Assembly: GCA_026418715.1 (NCBI GenBank) | Contig: JAOAAV010000043.1 | Coordinates: 1-36,701 of the forward strand | DNA length: 36,701 nt | DNA from: Clostridia bacterium | Lineage (GTDB): Bacteria > Bacillota > Clostridia > UBA1381 | Direction: 5' to 3' | Shown: positions 16,255 to 25,181 of the stretch, piece after piece | How the letters are laid out: each line of letters begins with the position of its first letter | Position numbering within the stretch: the first letter of the stretch is position 1 | Made by a program: the position numbers and the translations under genes | The notes under the pieces: model-generated | Seen by the model: only the letters and a program-made list of their open reading frames with translations | Databases searched by the model: none | Told to the model about the DNA's origin: nothing

Positions 16255-17134
16255 AAATGAACGGCTGGATAAATTTATAAGCGATAACACGGACGATATT
16301 TCGCGCTCTTATGCTGCACGGCTTGCGGATGAGGGGTTGATAAGACTGTCAGACGGGCGAAGACTTGAGAAAAAATATAAGCTCAAGGGGTTTGAAATAA
16401 TTGAAGTAGATATTCCTGAGCCTGAGTCTCTTGAAATTGTCCCTGAGGATATCTTGCTTGATATTGTCTATGAGGATAAAGATTTGATAGTAATCAACAA
16501 GCCTCAGGGGATGGTAGTACACCCTGCCGCAGGAAATTTTTCCGGAACGCTTGTAAATGCGTTGTTATTTCATTGCAAGGATGAGCTTTCGGCAATTAAC
16601 GGAGTAGTAAGACCTGGGATCGTGCATCGCCTCGACAAAGACACCAGCGGACTATTGGTGGCGGCAAAGAACAACGACGCACATTTAAAGCTGTCGGCAC
16701 AGCTTAAGGAAAGAAAGGCGGTCCGCAGATATATTGCACTTGTAAACGGAAATATTAAGGAGGATAATGGTACTATTGACAAGCCGATTGCAAGACATCC
16801 GTCAGACAGAAAGAAAATGGCGATTGTAAGCGGAGGACGTGAAGCGGTTACACATTTTACCGTGCTCGAGAGATTTGGAGAATATACCCTTGTTGAATGT
16901 GTGCTTGAAACGGGTAGAACGCATCAAATTCGTGTGCATATGGCGTCCATCGGGCACAGCATAGTGGGAGACAAAACATATGGCATAAAAAAGGAAAAGT
17001 TCAATTTGCAAGGACAGCTTCTTCATGCAAGAACCATAGGATTTGTTCATCCCAGAACGGGAGAGTATATGGAGTTTTGCTCGGAAGTTCCGGAATACTT
17101 TGCCAATGTCTTAAATAAACTGAAAAAAGATTAA
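16217..17134 (+). CDS. RluA/RluD-family pseudouridine synthase
   Basis: This 305-residue enzyme isomerises uridine in ribosomal RNA. It has an N-terminal S4 RNA-binding domain (ERLDKFISDNTDDISRSYAARLADEGLI) and a catalytic domain with HRLDKDTSGLLVAAK, whose Asp is the nucleophile, and GRTHQIRVHMASIGHSIVGD. ATG 16217 is chosen because AGAGGA lies 5 bases upstream; the longer frame to 16181 runs into lspA. The lspA-RluD-like pairing is the common Firmicutes arrangement (lspA-ylyB). The exact target base in 23S rRNA cannot be told. Confidence 0.93.
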   Translation: MKKVVLTVQEENKNERLDKFISDNTDDISRSYAARLADEGLIRLSDGRRLEKKYKLKGFEIIEVDIPEPESLEIVPEDILLDIVYEDKDLIVINKPQGMVVHPAAGNFSGTLVNALLFHCKDELSAINGVVRPGIVHRLDKDTSGLLVAAKNNDAHLKLSAQLKERKAVRRYIALVNGNIKEDNGTIDKPIARHPSDRKKMAIVSGGREAVTHFTVLERFGEYTLVECVLETGRTHQIRVHMASIGHSIVGDKTYGIKKEKFNLQGQLLHARTIGFVHPRTGEYMEFCSEVPEYFANVLNKLKKD

Positions 17135-17154
17135 TAAAATTTATTATTAGACAC

Positions 17155-17183
17155 TTGAAATTGTTATCCATAAAGAGTATGAT
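17155..17183 (+). promoter_or_regulatory. Promoter for ddl
   Basis: TTGAAA (17155-17160) and TATGAT (17178-17183) are separated by 17 bases, a good sigma-A match. The expected transcription start near 17190 falls inside the ribosome site GCGGAGGT (17188-17194), so the leader would be only about 14 bases. Confidence 0.65.
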
Positions 17184-17203
17184 AATTGCGGAGGTACGGT
17201 TTG

Positions 17204-18277
17204 ATGGACAGAAAAATGAATATATGTGTTCTTTTCGGCGGTCAGTCGCCTGAACATGAGGTCTCATGCCGGTCAGCGGTATCGGTGATTGAGAATTTGG
17301 ACAAAAGAAAATATAACATCACTACAATCGGTATTACAAAAGACGGGGAATGGTTTTTGTATACTGGAGGTTGGGATAAAATTTTTAGCGGAGAGTGGCG
17401 GCAGGATGCGGGGAATTTAAAAAAAGCGATTATTTCCCCTGATGCCAAAGAAAAAGCGATTTTAGTATTTGAAGATGATACGTTTAAAAAAATTATTCCG
17501 GATGTTGTTTTCCCCGTGCTGCATGGTCAGTATGGAGAAGATGGGACGATACAAGGGCTTTTAGAGCTTGCGAATATGAAGTACGTCGGTACGGGTGTGC
17601 TTGCTTCCGCTGTCGGCATGGATAAGGCATATGCTAAAATTATATTTAAAAATGCCGGAATTCCACAGGCAAATTGGATTGTTGTACAAACTTTTCAATT
17701 TGAGAACATGGATAAAATTGTTGATGAGGCAGAAAAGGAAATAGGATATCCATGTTTCGTAAAGCCTGCCAATACCGGGTCATCGGTGGGAATAGGGAAA
17801 GCTAAAAATCGTAGTGAATTGATAGCTGCACTTGAAAATGCTTCAAAATTTGACCGCAAAATTTTGATAGAGGAAAATATTGAGGGGCGAGAGGTAGAAT
17901 GCTCAGTTTTGGGAAATGAGCATCCGAGAGCGGCGGAAATCGGGGAGATAATACCTACTACCGAATTTTATGACTATGATGCAAAGTATAAGGATAATTC
18001 AACAAAGCTTGAAATCCCTGCTGTTTTGGATGAAGAAATTAAAGAAAAGATACGGGAATATTCCGTGCGGGCTTTTCGCGCGATAGATGGCATGGGACTT
18101 ACCAGGGTGGACTTTTTTGTTAAAAATAAGGATAACTCAATTATTCTAAACGAGGTCAACACGATGCCGGGATTTACCAGCATAAGTATGTATCCAAAGC
18201 TTTGGGAAGCGGCAGGTTTGAAATATTCTGATTTGCTTGATGAGCTTATTGGGCTTGCTTTACATAGAAAGAAATAA
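17204..18277 (+). CDS. ddl: D-alanine-D-alanine ligase
   Basis: Ddl joins two D-alanines with ATP to supply the peptidoglycan stem peptide. The 357-residue ATP-grasp protein starts NICVLFGGQSPEHEVSCRSA, has GEDGTIQGLLEL, KPANTGSSVGIGKA, an FYDYDAKY active-site loop with Tyr, and LNEVNTMPGFTSISMYPKLW. The Tyr in the loop fits a D-Ala-D-Ala rather than D-lactate enzyme, though I cannot prove specificity. ATG 17204 is used; TTG 17201, 6 bases from GGAGGT, is possible. It sits among wall and envelope genes. Confidence 0.95.
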   Translation: MDRKMNICVLFGGQSPEHEVSCRSAVSVIENLDKRKYNITTIGITKDGEWFLYTGGWDKIFSGEWRQDAGNLKKAIISPDAKEKAILVFEDDTFKKIIPDVVFPVLHGQYGEDGTIQGLLELANMKYVGTGVLASAVGMDKAYAKIIFKNAGIPQANWIVVQTFQFENMDKIVDEAEKEIGYPCFVKPANTGSSVGIGKAKNRSELIAALENASKFDRKILIEENIEGREVECSVLGNEHPRAAEIGEIIPTTEFYDYDAKYKDNSTKLEIPAVLDEEIKEKIREYSVRAFRAIDGMGLTRVDFFVKNKDNSIILNEVNTMPGFTSISMYPKLWEAAGLKYSDLLDELIGLALHRKK

Positions 18278-18302
18278 ATGCAAAGGAATGATTGAACGAT
18301 TG

Positions 18303-18710
18303 ATGACAAATGCGCTTGTTTCTATTGAAAGCAGACAAGTATTTGAGGATAATGAAGAAGCTGTAAAAATTGCGGTAGAGGGAAGTTTTTATTGCCGCAA
18401 TGGGAAGTATTATATTTTGTACGAAGAAAAGGAAAATTCAGCAAGCTGTATTGTTAAAGTTAACGGTAATGTTGTGAGCATCACTCGGAAGGGAGCATAT
18501 AATTCTCAATTTTTGTGCGAAGAAGGGAAAAAATTTTCAGCTACATATCGTATGCCATACGGCAATATGGATATGGACATAGAAACGGAATGTGTGAAAA
18601 TTTCATTAGGGGAAAATGGCGGAAATATTGCGTTAAAATATTTTCTAACTGTGAATGGGGAAAGATATCTCAATAATATTGATATTTTAGTAATAAAAAA
18701 TAAACAATAG
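18303..18710 (+). CDS. DUF1934 domain-containing beta-barrel protein
   Basis: The 135-residue product resembles the DUF1934/YwiB family of small lipocalin-like beta-barrels: it begins MTNALVSIESRQ and has the YILYEE, VSITRKGAYNSQFLCEEGKKFSATYRMPYG and VKISLGENGGNIALKYFL blocks. Function is unknown. ATG 18303 gives the family's usual start; the frame is open through ATG 18288 to 18237 inside ddl. The AAAGGA at 18282-18287 is too close to 18288 and rather far from 18303, so the start is uncertain. It probably forms one operon with ddl and the following protease. Confidence 0.75.
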   Translation: MTNALVSIESRQVFEDNEEAVKIAVEGSFYCRNGKYYILYEEKENSASCIVKVNGNVVSITRKGAYNSQFLCEEGKKFSATYRMPYGNMDMDIETECVKISLGENGGNIALKYFLTVNGERYLNNIDILVIKNKQ

Positions 18711-18723
18711 AGAGGGTATACCG

Positions 18724-20151
18724 ATGAAATTAAAAAGAATTATTGCAGCGCTGATAGCTGTTGTTATATTGCTTCCTACCGTCGTATCCGCGGAAGAAAG
18801 CGATGAGTATAAATTGTATGACAATATTGTGAATTTTATTCAAAATTCGTACATAGATGAAACAATTACAAAGGATGAAATTATAAAAAATGCGATTGAT
18901 AATTTGGTAAAGGAAAATCCGGAAATGCTGGTCAAGCTTTTTCAAGCTACCTTTGACGGGCTTGATCAGTACAGTGAATTTTATACAGCAGAGGAATTTC
19001 AGGCTTTTCTGGAAAATCTGAATAAAGAGTTTTGCGGTATCGGTGTGGTTATTCAAAAGCAAGGCGATTATATCGCAATATCGAGTTGTACGGAGAATGG
19101 TCCCGCCGCAAAGGTAGGAGTTCACGCACATGATAAAATCATAAAAGTAAATGGTGAGGATGTTGTAGGACGTAAAATTGATGATGTAAGAAGCCTTATT
19201 GTAGGAGATAAGGGCACTAGCGTGGAGCTTACCGTTTTGCGCAGCGGGCAGGAGCTCACTTTTACTATAGTAAGAGATGAGGTTAAGATAAACACAGTAG
19301 ATACAACAATCTTAAAGGATAATATTGCATATGTGCGGATATCGAATTTTGCCGAGAGTACGGATGAAGAATTTAAGGCGGCACTTGAAAAGCTTGATGA
19401 ACAGGGGATTGTAAAAATTATCATTGATATGCGTGATAATCCGGGCGGGTATTTGACGTCTGCGGTAAATGTGGCGAAGTTGATTGTACCTAAGGGAATT
19501 ATCACACAGTTGAAGTTTAGGCAAGAAGAAAATAATATTACATATATGTCTGACTTGGAAAATCCAAAGTATAAGCTTGCTGTGCTTGTAAATTCAAATA
19601 CCGCAAGTGCTGCAGAGGTGCTTGCAGGGGCGATTTATGATTCGGGAGTGGGTGTTTTAATAGGGGACACCACTTATGGAAAAGGTGTTGTTCAGGATAT
19701 GTACCGCCTTCCTACAGGACAGGCTATGAAACTTACAACGGGGTACTATCTGACCAGAAATGGAACTTCCATCAACGGCAAAGGGATAGAACCGAACGAA
19801 ATTGTACTAAACAGCAGACGCCCCGTAGATAATACGAAATATGTTCAATTCGATTACAAAACAAAATATACAGTAGGTGATAATGGTGATGGCGTTAAAG
19901 CGGCCGAGCAGCGTTTATCATTGTTGGGATACTACGTTGGAGATGTGGATAATGAGTTTACAGAAGATACTGAAGATGCAGTCAAGGCTTTTCAAAGCGA
20001 TTCGGGTTTGTTTTCATACGGTGTGCTGGATATAACTACACAGGTTGCAATCAACAACAAATTCCTTCAGATGGAGGAAGTTATTGATAATCAGTTAAAA
20101 AGAGCATACGAAGTGCTTGGCGGAAATGTTAGTAATTTAGATTTGAATTGA
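18724..20151 (+). CDS. S41 family C-terminal processing protease with PDZ and peptidoglycan-binding domains
   Basis: This is a secreted serine protease of the CtpA/Prc type. The order is signal peptide (residues 1-22, ending VVSAEE), a helical N-terminal region, a PDZ domain (about 95-180, GIGVVIQKQGDYIAISS...DKIIKVNGEDV), the S41 catalytic core, and a C-terminal peptidoglycan-binding repeat (about 385-455, AEQRLSLLGYYVGDVDNEFT). The catalytic dyad is Ser295 (NTASAAE) and Lys320 (TYGKG), 25 residues apart as usual. AGAGAGGGT precedes ATG 18724. It acts outside the membrane at the wall, and its position after ddl fits a wall role. Confidence 0.94.
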   Translation: MKLKRIIAALIAVVILLPTVVSAEESDEYKLYDNIVNFIQNSYIDETITKDEIIKNAIDNLVKENPEMLVKLFQATFDGLDQYSEFYTAEEFQAFLENLNKEFCGIGVVIQKQGDYIAISSCTENGPAAKVGVHAHDKIIKVNGEDVVGRKIDDVRSLIVGDKGTSVELTVLRSGQELTFTIVRDEVKINTVDTTILKDNIAYVRISNFAESTDEEFKAALEKLDEQGIVKIIIDMRDNPGGYLTSAVNVAKLIVPKGIITQLKFRQEENNITYMSDLENPKYKLAVLVNSNTASAAEVLAGAIYDSGVGVLIGDTTYGKGVVQDMYRLPTGQAMKLTTGYYLTRNGTSINGKGIEPNEIVLNSRRPVDNTKYVQFDYKTKYTVGDNGDGVKAAEQRLSLLGYYVGDVDNEFTEDTEDAVKAFQSDSGLFSYGVLDITTQVAINNKFLQMEEVIDNQLKRAYEVLGGNVSNLDLN

Positions 20152-20192
20152 AAATGCTTTAGAAAATCTCTGATTTTTGAACTATTGAGTAT

Positions 20193-20236
20193 AAAAAATG
20201 ATTATCGGTTTTTGAAAGAACCGATAATCATTTTTT
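20193..20236. terminator. Bidirectional terminator between convergent genes
   Basis: Perfect 18-base inverted repeats (20193-20210 and 20219-20236) enclose an 8-base loop. The outer bases are A-runs on the left and T-runs on the right, so a T-tract follows the stem on either strand. It serves the S41 protease on the plus strand and the glycosidase gene on the minus strand. Confidence 0.88.
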
Positions 20237-20245
20237 ATTTCAGGT

Positions 20246-22921
20246 TTAATACACATAAAACAGCATTTTTAACGCTTCTGCCTTTGTCACGGTATTATTC
20301 GGGCGGATTGTACCGTCCTCATAGCCGCCAATAGCACCAAGCTTATACAAAATACCGATATTTTGAACAGCCCAGTTCGGAATTTGACTGTCATCTGCAA
20401 AAGTTGTTTCTTGTGATTGCATTCCCGATGGAAGTATACGACCGATAATTGTCATAGCTTCTGCTCTTGTAATTTTTGCGTTTGGGTCAAAAATCAATTT
20501 GCTGCCATTTTGTTTTCCGTTAATAATCTTTAGATTTACCATAGCCTTAATTTGATTTTCCGCCCACGAAGGAATACTTTTTGCATCAGCAAAAGAAAGC
20601 GTTTTATCGGAATAATTGCTTGTATTTATTTTTAGTGCGTTGCTTATCATTACGGCAAATTCTGCCCTGGTCATAGCATCATCGGGCCTGAAACAAAGTT
20701 TTTGATTTATGGTTTCCCCTTTTATAACTTCATAAAAATACATATATGATATTATGTTTTTAGCCCAATGATTTGAAGTGTCTGAAAAAGGATTTTCCAG
20801 TGAATTTTTTCCTATAACTGTAAAATAGGCTGTATTCGAGTATCCAAGGTCATTTGTCGCTGTAACAGTTACTTTATGCGGACTGTTTTCAAATGTTTCA
20901 CCCACTTTACAGAAGATGGAGACCTTATTTTCGCCTTGTTCTTTCCTTACAGTTAGATTACTATGTTTTTTTTCAATGTTGCTTTGCTCCTCTTCATCCA
21001 AATTGTCGGAAGAAATATCGTCCAAGTTGATTGTTTCCGTCAATGTATGGGCGTTTGCATCCGAAATTTGATACCCATCTATTTTAAGATTTATATTTTT
21101 AGCTGAAATTGCTGATCCAGTACTTTTTGCTACGGCGCTGATTTCATTGTTTTCAAAGTAAATTTCTATTTGTGGATATTTGAGGCTCTCGTCAATATTG
21201 GCAATAGAAACGTCAACAGATTTCATCGTACTTCCTGCGGAAACCTTTATTTTTCCGACTGCTCCCGCATTATTCGATGCTGTGAAAATTCCCTCGGAAT
21301 TTATGGTTCCAATATTTCCTTCAATCTCCCATTTATAGCAGTTATCCGAGGATGTAAGCATTGTCCTTCCGCTGTATGCTGCAGCTTTCAAGTCTATGGA
21401 CTCTCCGATTGCCATTTGTATGCTTGATAATTCTTGTGAGGTATCTTCATTGTAAAGCAGAATTTTTGTGGGATTTTCCACACTCTTTAATGTAACGCTG
21501 CCTTTAGCGTTTTTTGAAACAGCCGTAACTGTTATATCTCCTGTACCTTTGATTGTTGCCAAACCATCACTGGTAATTGTGCTTTTGCCGCCGGCAATGC
21601 TGTAATTTGGTGAATCGGTTATTGCGCAGGGGTAATATGATTTATCTAAGCCAAATGCCTGCATTTGTTGAGTAGCACCGGATAAATAGTATCCATAGTA
21701 GGGATACAGTTGAATGGAATTTAGCTCCCCAGTAGGCTTTTGAGTATTTTTCAAGAATATAAAATTTGCGCATTTTCTCAGAGCGCCATCTGAAGGGGAG
21801 TTAAGCACGGACATAACGTTATAGCCTGGATAAATGCCTGTAATAGATGTTGAACCTCCGCCGTCAAGATTAAGGGCATCGGAGCAGCCCAATTCTAACA
21901 GTCTTTTTGCCAAAGTGGTAAGCTGTACACCGTAACTGTAGCCGTCTTGTCTGCCGTCAATGGTATAAAAAATGATGCTTCCATCAGGTTTAATACCTAT
22001 AGCGGTTCTTGGCGCGGCACCTTTTTCAAGGTCTGAATTTACCACACCGTTGGTTAAAAGTCTGCCGCCTATGCTGCCTATTGCGTATTTCGCTTTATTC
22101 CATCTTTCAGCATCTCCTGCAGCAAGGTTTGTGATTTTCACGGTTTGCCCCACTTGAACTGCGGACATTTGTGAATATAAATCCGCAAAACCAGCATCAT
22201 CAATGGAAAGAACTATTTTCCCTTTTGGAATTGAAATGGCGCCGTCGTGGTGTGCAACTTCCTCCACGACGGCGGTAATGCTTTCACCAAGCTTTAATTC
22301 GCCTTTTACGGAGCCTAATATTATATCCAGCCCAGGAGTTGTGTTTTGTGTCGTATCGGAAAAATCGTCGGTGAACATATAAATGGCATACGGTTGGCGG
22401 TACTTGTTGATATTATCTATGTAGATAGTTTGTCCGCCGACATCCATCATTGTACAAATTTCAAGCCATGACAAAAAAGCTGTACCATCCTCATTGAAAC
22501 CAATGGCATCTTGACCTGTCACGTCTTTTGTCAAAATTTTGCCGTCAACAATAGTATGTCCCATAGGTACGCCTGTCTGGAGAGAAAAATAATCGGCGTT
22601 GATACCCATCAGAGGATAAAGACCCTGCTTTTTCATGTACTCAGCTGCTTCCAATATGGTTTTCCGACCGAAAATTTTATCCCCGCTTGCAATTACAGGA
22701 ACTGTATTTGTATTTGGCGTATATTCAAAATAGTGTTCCGTCTGCTCATGAACGCCTTCCTGATCACTGTAAAATTGGTTGCTGTGGTATGTGGCGCCGG
22801 ATGCCATTATCAGCGATGAGCTTTTAATCAAATCGCTGCCTAAAATGGATGCCGACGCAATGTTTGTTATAAAAGCAAACAGCACAAAAACCGATAATAT
22901 AAATTTCTTTTTGCTGTTCAT
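20246..22921 (-). CDS. SLH-anchored secreted phosphodiester glycosidase (NAGPA-type)
   Basis: The 891-residue protein starts with a signal peptide (NSKKKFILSVFVLFAFITNIASAS), followed by a phosphodiester glycosidase domain (about residues 90-390) with INADYFSLQTG, GHTIVDGKIL, RTAIGIKPDGSIIFYTIDGR and the hallmark NLDGGGSTSI. Then come Ig-like/Big-type segments (about 400-690) and three SLH repeats at the C-terminus (from about 715), each with an MTRAEF/ITRAEA/VTKAEA-type motif. The family removes sugars from phosphodiester-linked glycans; in this protein the target is probably a wall or surface polymer, by inference. ATG 22921 is behind GGGAGG; the GTG at 22936 includes the ribosome site and is rejected. 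Confidence 0.88.
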   Translation of the reverse strand: MNSKKKFILSVFVLFAFITNIASASILGSDLIKSSSLIMASGATYHSNQFYSDQEGVHEQTEHYFEYTPNTNTVPVIASGDKIFGRKTILEAAEYMKKQGLYPLMGINADYFSLQTGVPMGHTIVDGKILTKDVTGQDAIGFNEDGTAFLSWLEICTMMDVGGQTIYIDNINKYRQPYAIYMFTDDFSDTTQNTTPGLDIILGSVKGELKLGESITAVVEEVAHHDGAISIPKGKIVLSIDDAGFADLYSQMSAVQVGQTVKITNLAAGDAERWNKAKYAIGSIGGRLLTNGVVNSDLEKGAAPRTAIGIKPDGSIIFYTIDGRQDGYSYGVQLTTLAKRLLELGCSDALNLDGGGSTSITGIYPGYNVMSVLNSPSDGALRKCANFIFLKNTQKPTGELNSIQLYPYYGYYLSGATQQMQAFGLDKSYYPCAITDSPNYSIAGGKSTITSDGLATIKGTGDITVTAVSKNAKGSVTLKSVENPTKILLYNEDTSQELSSIQMAIGESIDLKAAAYSGRTMLTSSDNCYKWEIEGNIGTINSEGIFTASNNAGAVGKIKVSAGSTMKSVDVSIANIDESLKYPQIEIYFENNEISAVAKSTGSAISAKNINLKIDGYQISDANAHTLTETINLDDISSDNLDEEEQSNIEKKHSNLTVRKEQGENKVSIFCKVGETFENSPHKVTVTATNDLGYSNTAYFTVIGKNSLENPFSDTSNHWAKNIISYMYFYEVIKGETINQKLCFRPDDAMTRAEFAVMISNALKINTSNYSDKTLSFADAKSIPSWAENQIKAMVNLKIINGKQNGSKLIFDPNAKITRAEAMTIIGRILPSGMQSQETTFADDSQIPNWAVQNIGILYKLGAIGGYEDGTIRPNNTVTKAEALKMLFYVY

Positions 22922-22934
22922 AAAATCCTCCCGC

Positions 22935-22976
22935 ACTCACATGATGTACCAATATATTATATCACATTACTCACAT
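22935..22976 (-). repeat. Direct repeats around the glycosidase promoter
   Basis: On the minus strand ATGTGAGT occurs at 22976-22969 and again at 22942-22935, 34 bases apart. A related AATGTGAT lies directly after the first copy, giving ATGTGA in a 9-base tandem. The copies bracket the -10 box, as operator sites might. No regulator is known. Confidence 0.35.
22956..22961 (-). promoter_or_regulatory. Extended -10 promoter of the glycosidase gene
   Basis: On the minus strand TGATATAAT provides TATAAT (22961-22956) with an upstream TG, 35 bases before the start codon. No good -35 is visible at 17 bases, which is tolerated by extended -10 promoters. Confidence 0.5.
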
Positions 22977-23009
22977 AAAAGCCACAAATATTATGAAAAT
23001 ATATATTCA

Positions 23010-23038
23010 TTGACTGAATCGGAGAAAAAATATATAAT
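23010..23038 (+). promoter_or_regulatory. Promoter for the glycosyltransferase gene
   Basis: TTGACT (23010-23015) and TATAAT (23033-23038) are separated by 17 bases, a near-consensus sigma-A promoter. The expected start near 23045 coincides with the ribosome site GAGGTG (23045-23050), so the leader would be about 13 bases. It is back to back with the minus-strand promoter at 22956. Confidence 0.75.
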
Positions 23039-23057
23039 ATTTACGAGGTGGATTACT

Positions 23058-23870
23058 ATGCTTGCATCTATCAGTTTTGTAATTTTGACATGGAATTCCG
23101 AAAAATATATTGAAAGTTGTTTAAAATCCATCCTTGATATGGATGTATTCGAAAAGGAAATCTTTGTTGTGGACAATCATTCTACAGATAACACTATAGC
23201 TGTTTTAAAAAGGTTTGAACGGCATGGCGTTAATGTTATTTTGCTTAATAAGAATATGGGAACAACATATTCTCGCAATATAGCAATAAGACGCAGAAAC
23301 AAAGGTTTTGATTTTTTATGCATTTTGGACTCGGATACGGAAGTAAATGCAGACGCTTTCATTAAGATGATTAGGATTCTTCGCTCCGATGACAGATTCG
23401 GACTTGCAGGCCCCGCTATGAAAAATAAAAATGGGGACATTCAAATAACAGCAAAGAAATTTCCTACCGCAAAAATAAAATTTTATAAAGCTGCACCTTT
23501 TTCTTCGTTCAATAAAAGAGGCTCAGAGCTTGAGAATTATAGCTTTTGCGGGGACAAAGCCTTTTATATTGTAGATCATGTAATATCGGCTTGCTGGCTG
23601 ATAAAGAACGAGGTTGTAGAGAAGGTAGGTCTTTTGGATGAGAAAATATTCTACTCTCCCGAGGATAATGATTATTGCCTTCGTGTGTGGAAGGCAAAAT
23701 ACAAGGTTGTTTTCTCGCCTGAAAGCCTTATAATTCATGACACACAAAGAATATCCAAACACAGGTTTTTCAGTCTTGTAAATTTATCGCATATTATTGG
23801 ACTTATATATTATTTTTGCAAGCACAGGTACTGGCTTGACGCAGAAGATATTGTGGATAAAAATTTTTAA
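23058..23870 (+). CDS. Family 2 glycosyltransferase
   Basis: The 270-residue protein has a GT-A fold of the rhamnosyltransferase-like GT2 group: ASISFVILTWNSEKYIESCLKSI at the start, VVDNHSTDN, the DxD metal motif in CILDSDTEV, and the acceptor-site SPEDNDYCLRVW. There is no membrane segment, so it works at the inner membrane face with a nucleotide-sugar donor. ATG 23058 is set by the GAGGTG site and promoter; the open frame upstream to 22779 crosses the promoter and the divergent gene. Its donor and acceptor are unknown. It is followed by the acyltransferase-like gene. Confidence 0.9.
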   Translation: MLASISFVILTWNSEKYIESCLKSILDMDVFEKEIFVVDNHSTDNTIAVLKRFERHGVNVILLNKNMGTTYSRNIAIRRRNKGFDFLCILDSDTEVNADAFIKMIRILRSDDRFGLAGPAMKNKNGDIQITAKKFPTAKIKFYKAAPFSSFNKRGSELENYSFCGDKAFYIVDHVISACWLIKNEVVEKVGLLDEKIFYSPEDNDYCLRVWKAKYKVVFSPESLIIHDTQRISKHRFFSLVNLSHIIGLIYYFCKHRYWLDAEDIVDKNF

Positions 23871-23909
23871 ACAGAGAGTGCGTACTTTGATAGGTAAGGT
23901 GAAAGTAGT

Positions 23910-25175
23910 ATGGAAAATGATTGGAAGAGTCTAGACAATGCAGGCAAAATTTTTCCGCCTACAAGCACAAAACGTGACACAAAGGTTTTTCGTTTTGCTT
24001 GTGAGCTTTTTGATATGGTTGACCCGATATTTCTTCAAGAGGCATTGAACCGTACGATTGAAGAATTCCCGATTTATAGATGTACTTTAAGACGTGGGTT
24101 TTTTTGGTATTATTTAAAACCCGGCACTGTTCGACCTGTAGTTCATGAGGAAAACACTCCTCCATGCAGCGCTATTTATGATGCAAACAGATATAATCTG
24201 CTTTTTGATGTTACATACTTTAACAAACGTATTAATTTAGAGGTATACCATGCGCTCACCGATGGGACTGGAGCGCTTCACTTTCTTCGTACACTGGTAT
24301 ATAATTATATCATAAGAAAGTATGCAGATGATTTTAAGGAGAATATACCGTACTTAGACTATGATGCTTCGTTTACCCAAAAAGCAGAGGACAGTTTCGA
24401 TAAATACTATATGAAAACTACTCCAAAACAGCCGAAACAGCAGAGGGCATATCAAATAAAGGGGGCAAAGACTCCCGAAAATCGAATTAAGATAATAGAG
24501 GGATTGGTTTCCGTAAAAGAAACGATAGACAAAGCTCGTGAATACAATACGACCGTCAGCGTACTTTTGGCATCTGTTTTTTTGTGCGCTATCAATAAAA
24601 ATGCTGTACTGGCGCACAAGGAAAGGCCGATTGTTTTAACCGTGCCCGTAAATCTTAGAAATTATTTCAGCTCTGCATCTGCAAGGAATTTTTTTTGTAC
24701 GATAAATGTCGGTTATGATTTTAATAAGAATCCAAATGACATTGAAAGTGTAATAAAACATATTGATGAAAGCTTTAAAAAACAGCTTACAGAAGAAAAT
24801 CTTGCATCTCGCATGAACGGGTTTTCGGCAGTGGAGAAAAATGCCTTTGCGCGCATTACGCCGCTTTTTTTCAAGGATTTTGTACTTGGTATTGCGGGCA
24901 GACTTGTGGATAGGGAGAGTACGGCATCAATTTCAAATATCGGCAGGATATCCATGCCGGATGGATTTGAGAAATATATACGTCTTTTTGATGTGTTTAT
25001 AAGTACAAGCAAGCTTCAAATTTGCATTTGTTCATATAAAGACAATCTTATGCTCAGCTTTTCATCTGCCTTTAAAAGTACGGATATACAAAAGGATTTT
25101 TTCAGAATGCTGGCGGATATGGGAATTCATTCTCAAATTTGCGCAAACAAAATCACCAAGGAAGGGAGTTATTGA
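23910..25175 (+). CDS. HxxxDG acyltransferase-like protein (condensation/alcohol acetyltransferase fold)
   Basis: The 421-residue protein carries the HxxxDG signature of the CoA-dependent acyltransferase/condensation superfamily (His114, Asp118, Gly119 in YHALTDGTGALHFL), a second-half VPVNLRNYF and an SNIGRI motif, as in PapA/alcohol-acetyltransferase-type enzymes. It probably transfers an acyl group to a hydroxyl or amine; neither donor nor acceptor is known. No carrier-protein or adenylation gene is nearby, which argues against a peptide synthetase. A GATAGGTAAGGTGA region precedes ATG 23910. It lies 39 bases after the glycosyltransferase and 6 bases before the zinc-ribbon membrane protein. 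Confidence 0.78.
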   Translation: MENDWKSLDNAGKIFPPTSTKRDTKVFRFACELFDMVDPIFLQEALNRTIEEFPIYRCTLRRGFFWYYLKPGTVRPVVHEENTPPCSAIYDANRYNLLFDVTYFNKRINLEVYHALTDGTGALHFLRTLVYNYIIRKYADDFKENIPYLDYDASFTQKAEDSFDKYYMKTTPKQPKQQRAYQIKGAKTPENRIKIIEGLVSVKETIDKAREYNTTVSVLLASVFLCAINKNAVLAHKERPIVLTVPVNLRNYFSSASARNFFCTINVGYDFNKNPNDIESVIKHIDESFKKQLTEENLASRMNGFSAVEKNAFARITPLFFKDFVLGIAGRLVDRESTASISNIGRISMPDGFEKYIRLFDVFISTSKLQICICSYKDNLMLSFSSAFKSTDIQKDFFRMLADMGIHSQICANKITKEGSY

Positions 25176-25181
25176 ATTTTC

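Noticed and set aside
22779-23057. Upstream extension of the glycosyltransferase
   Set aside because: It would cross the divergent promoters and the start of the minus-strand glycosidase; the family start and the ribosome site are at 23058.
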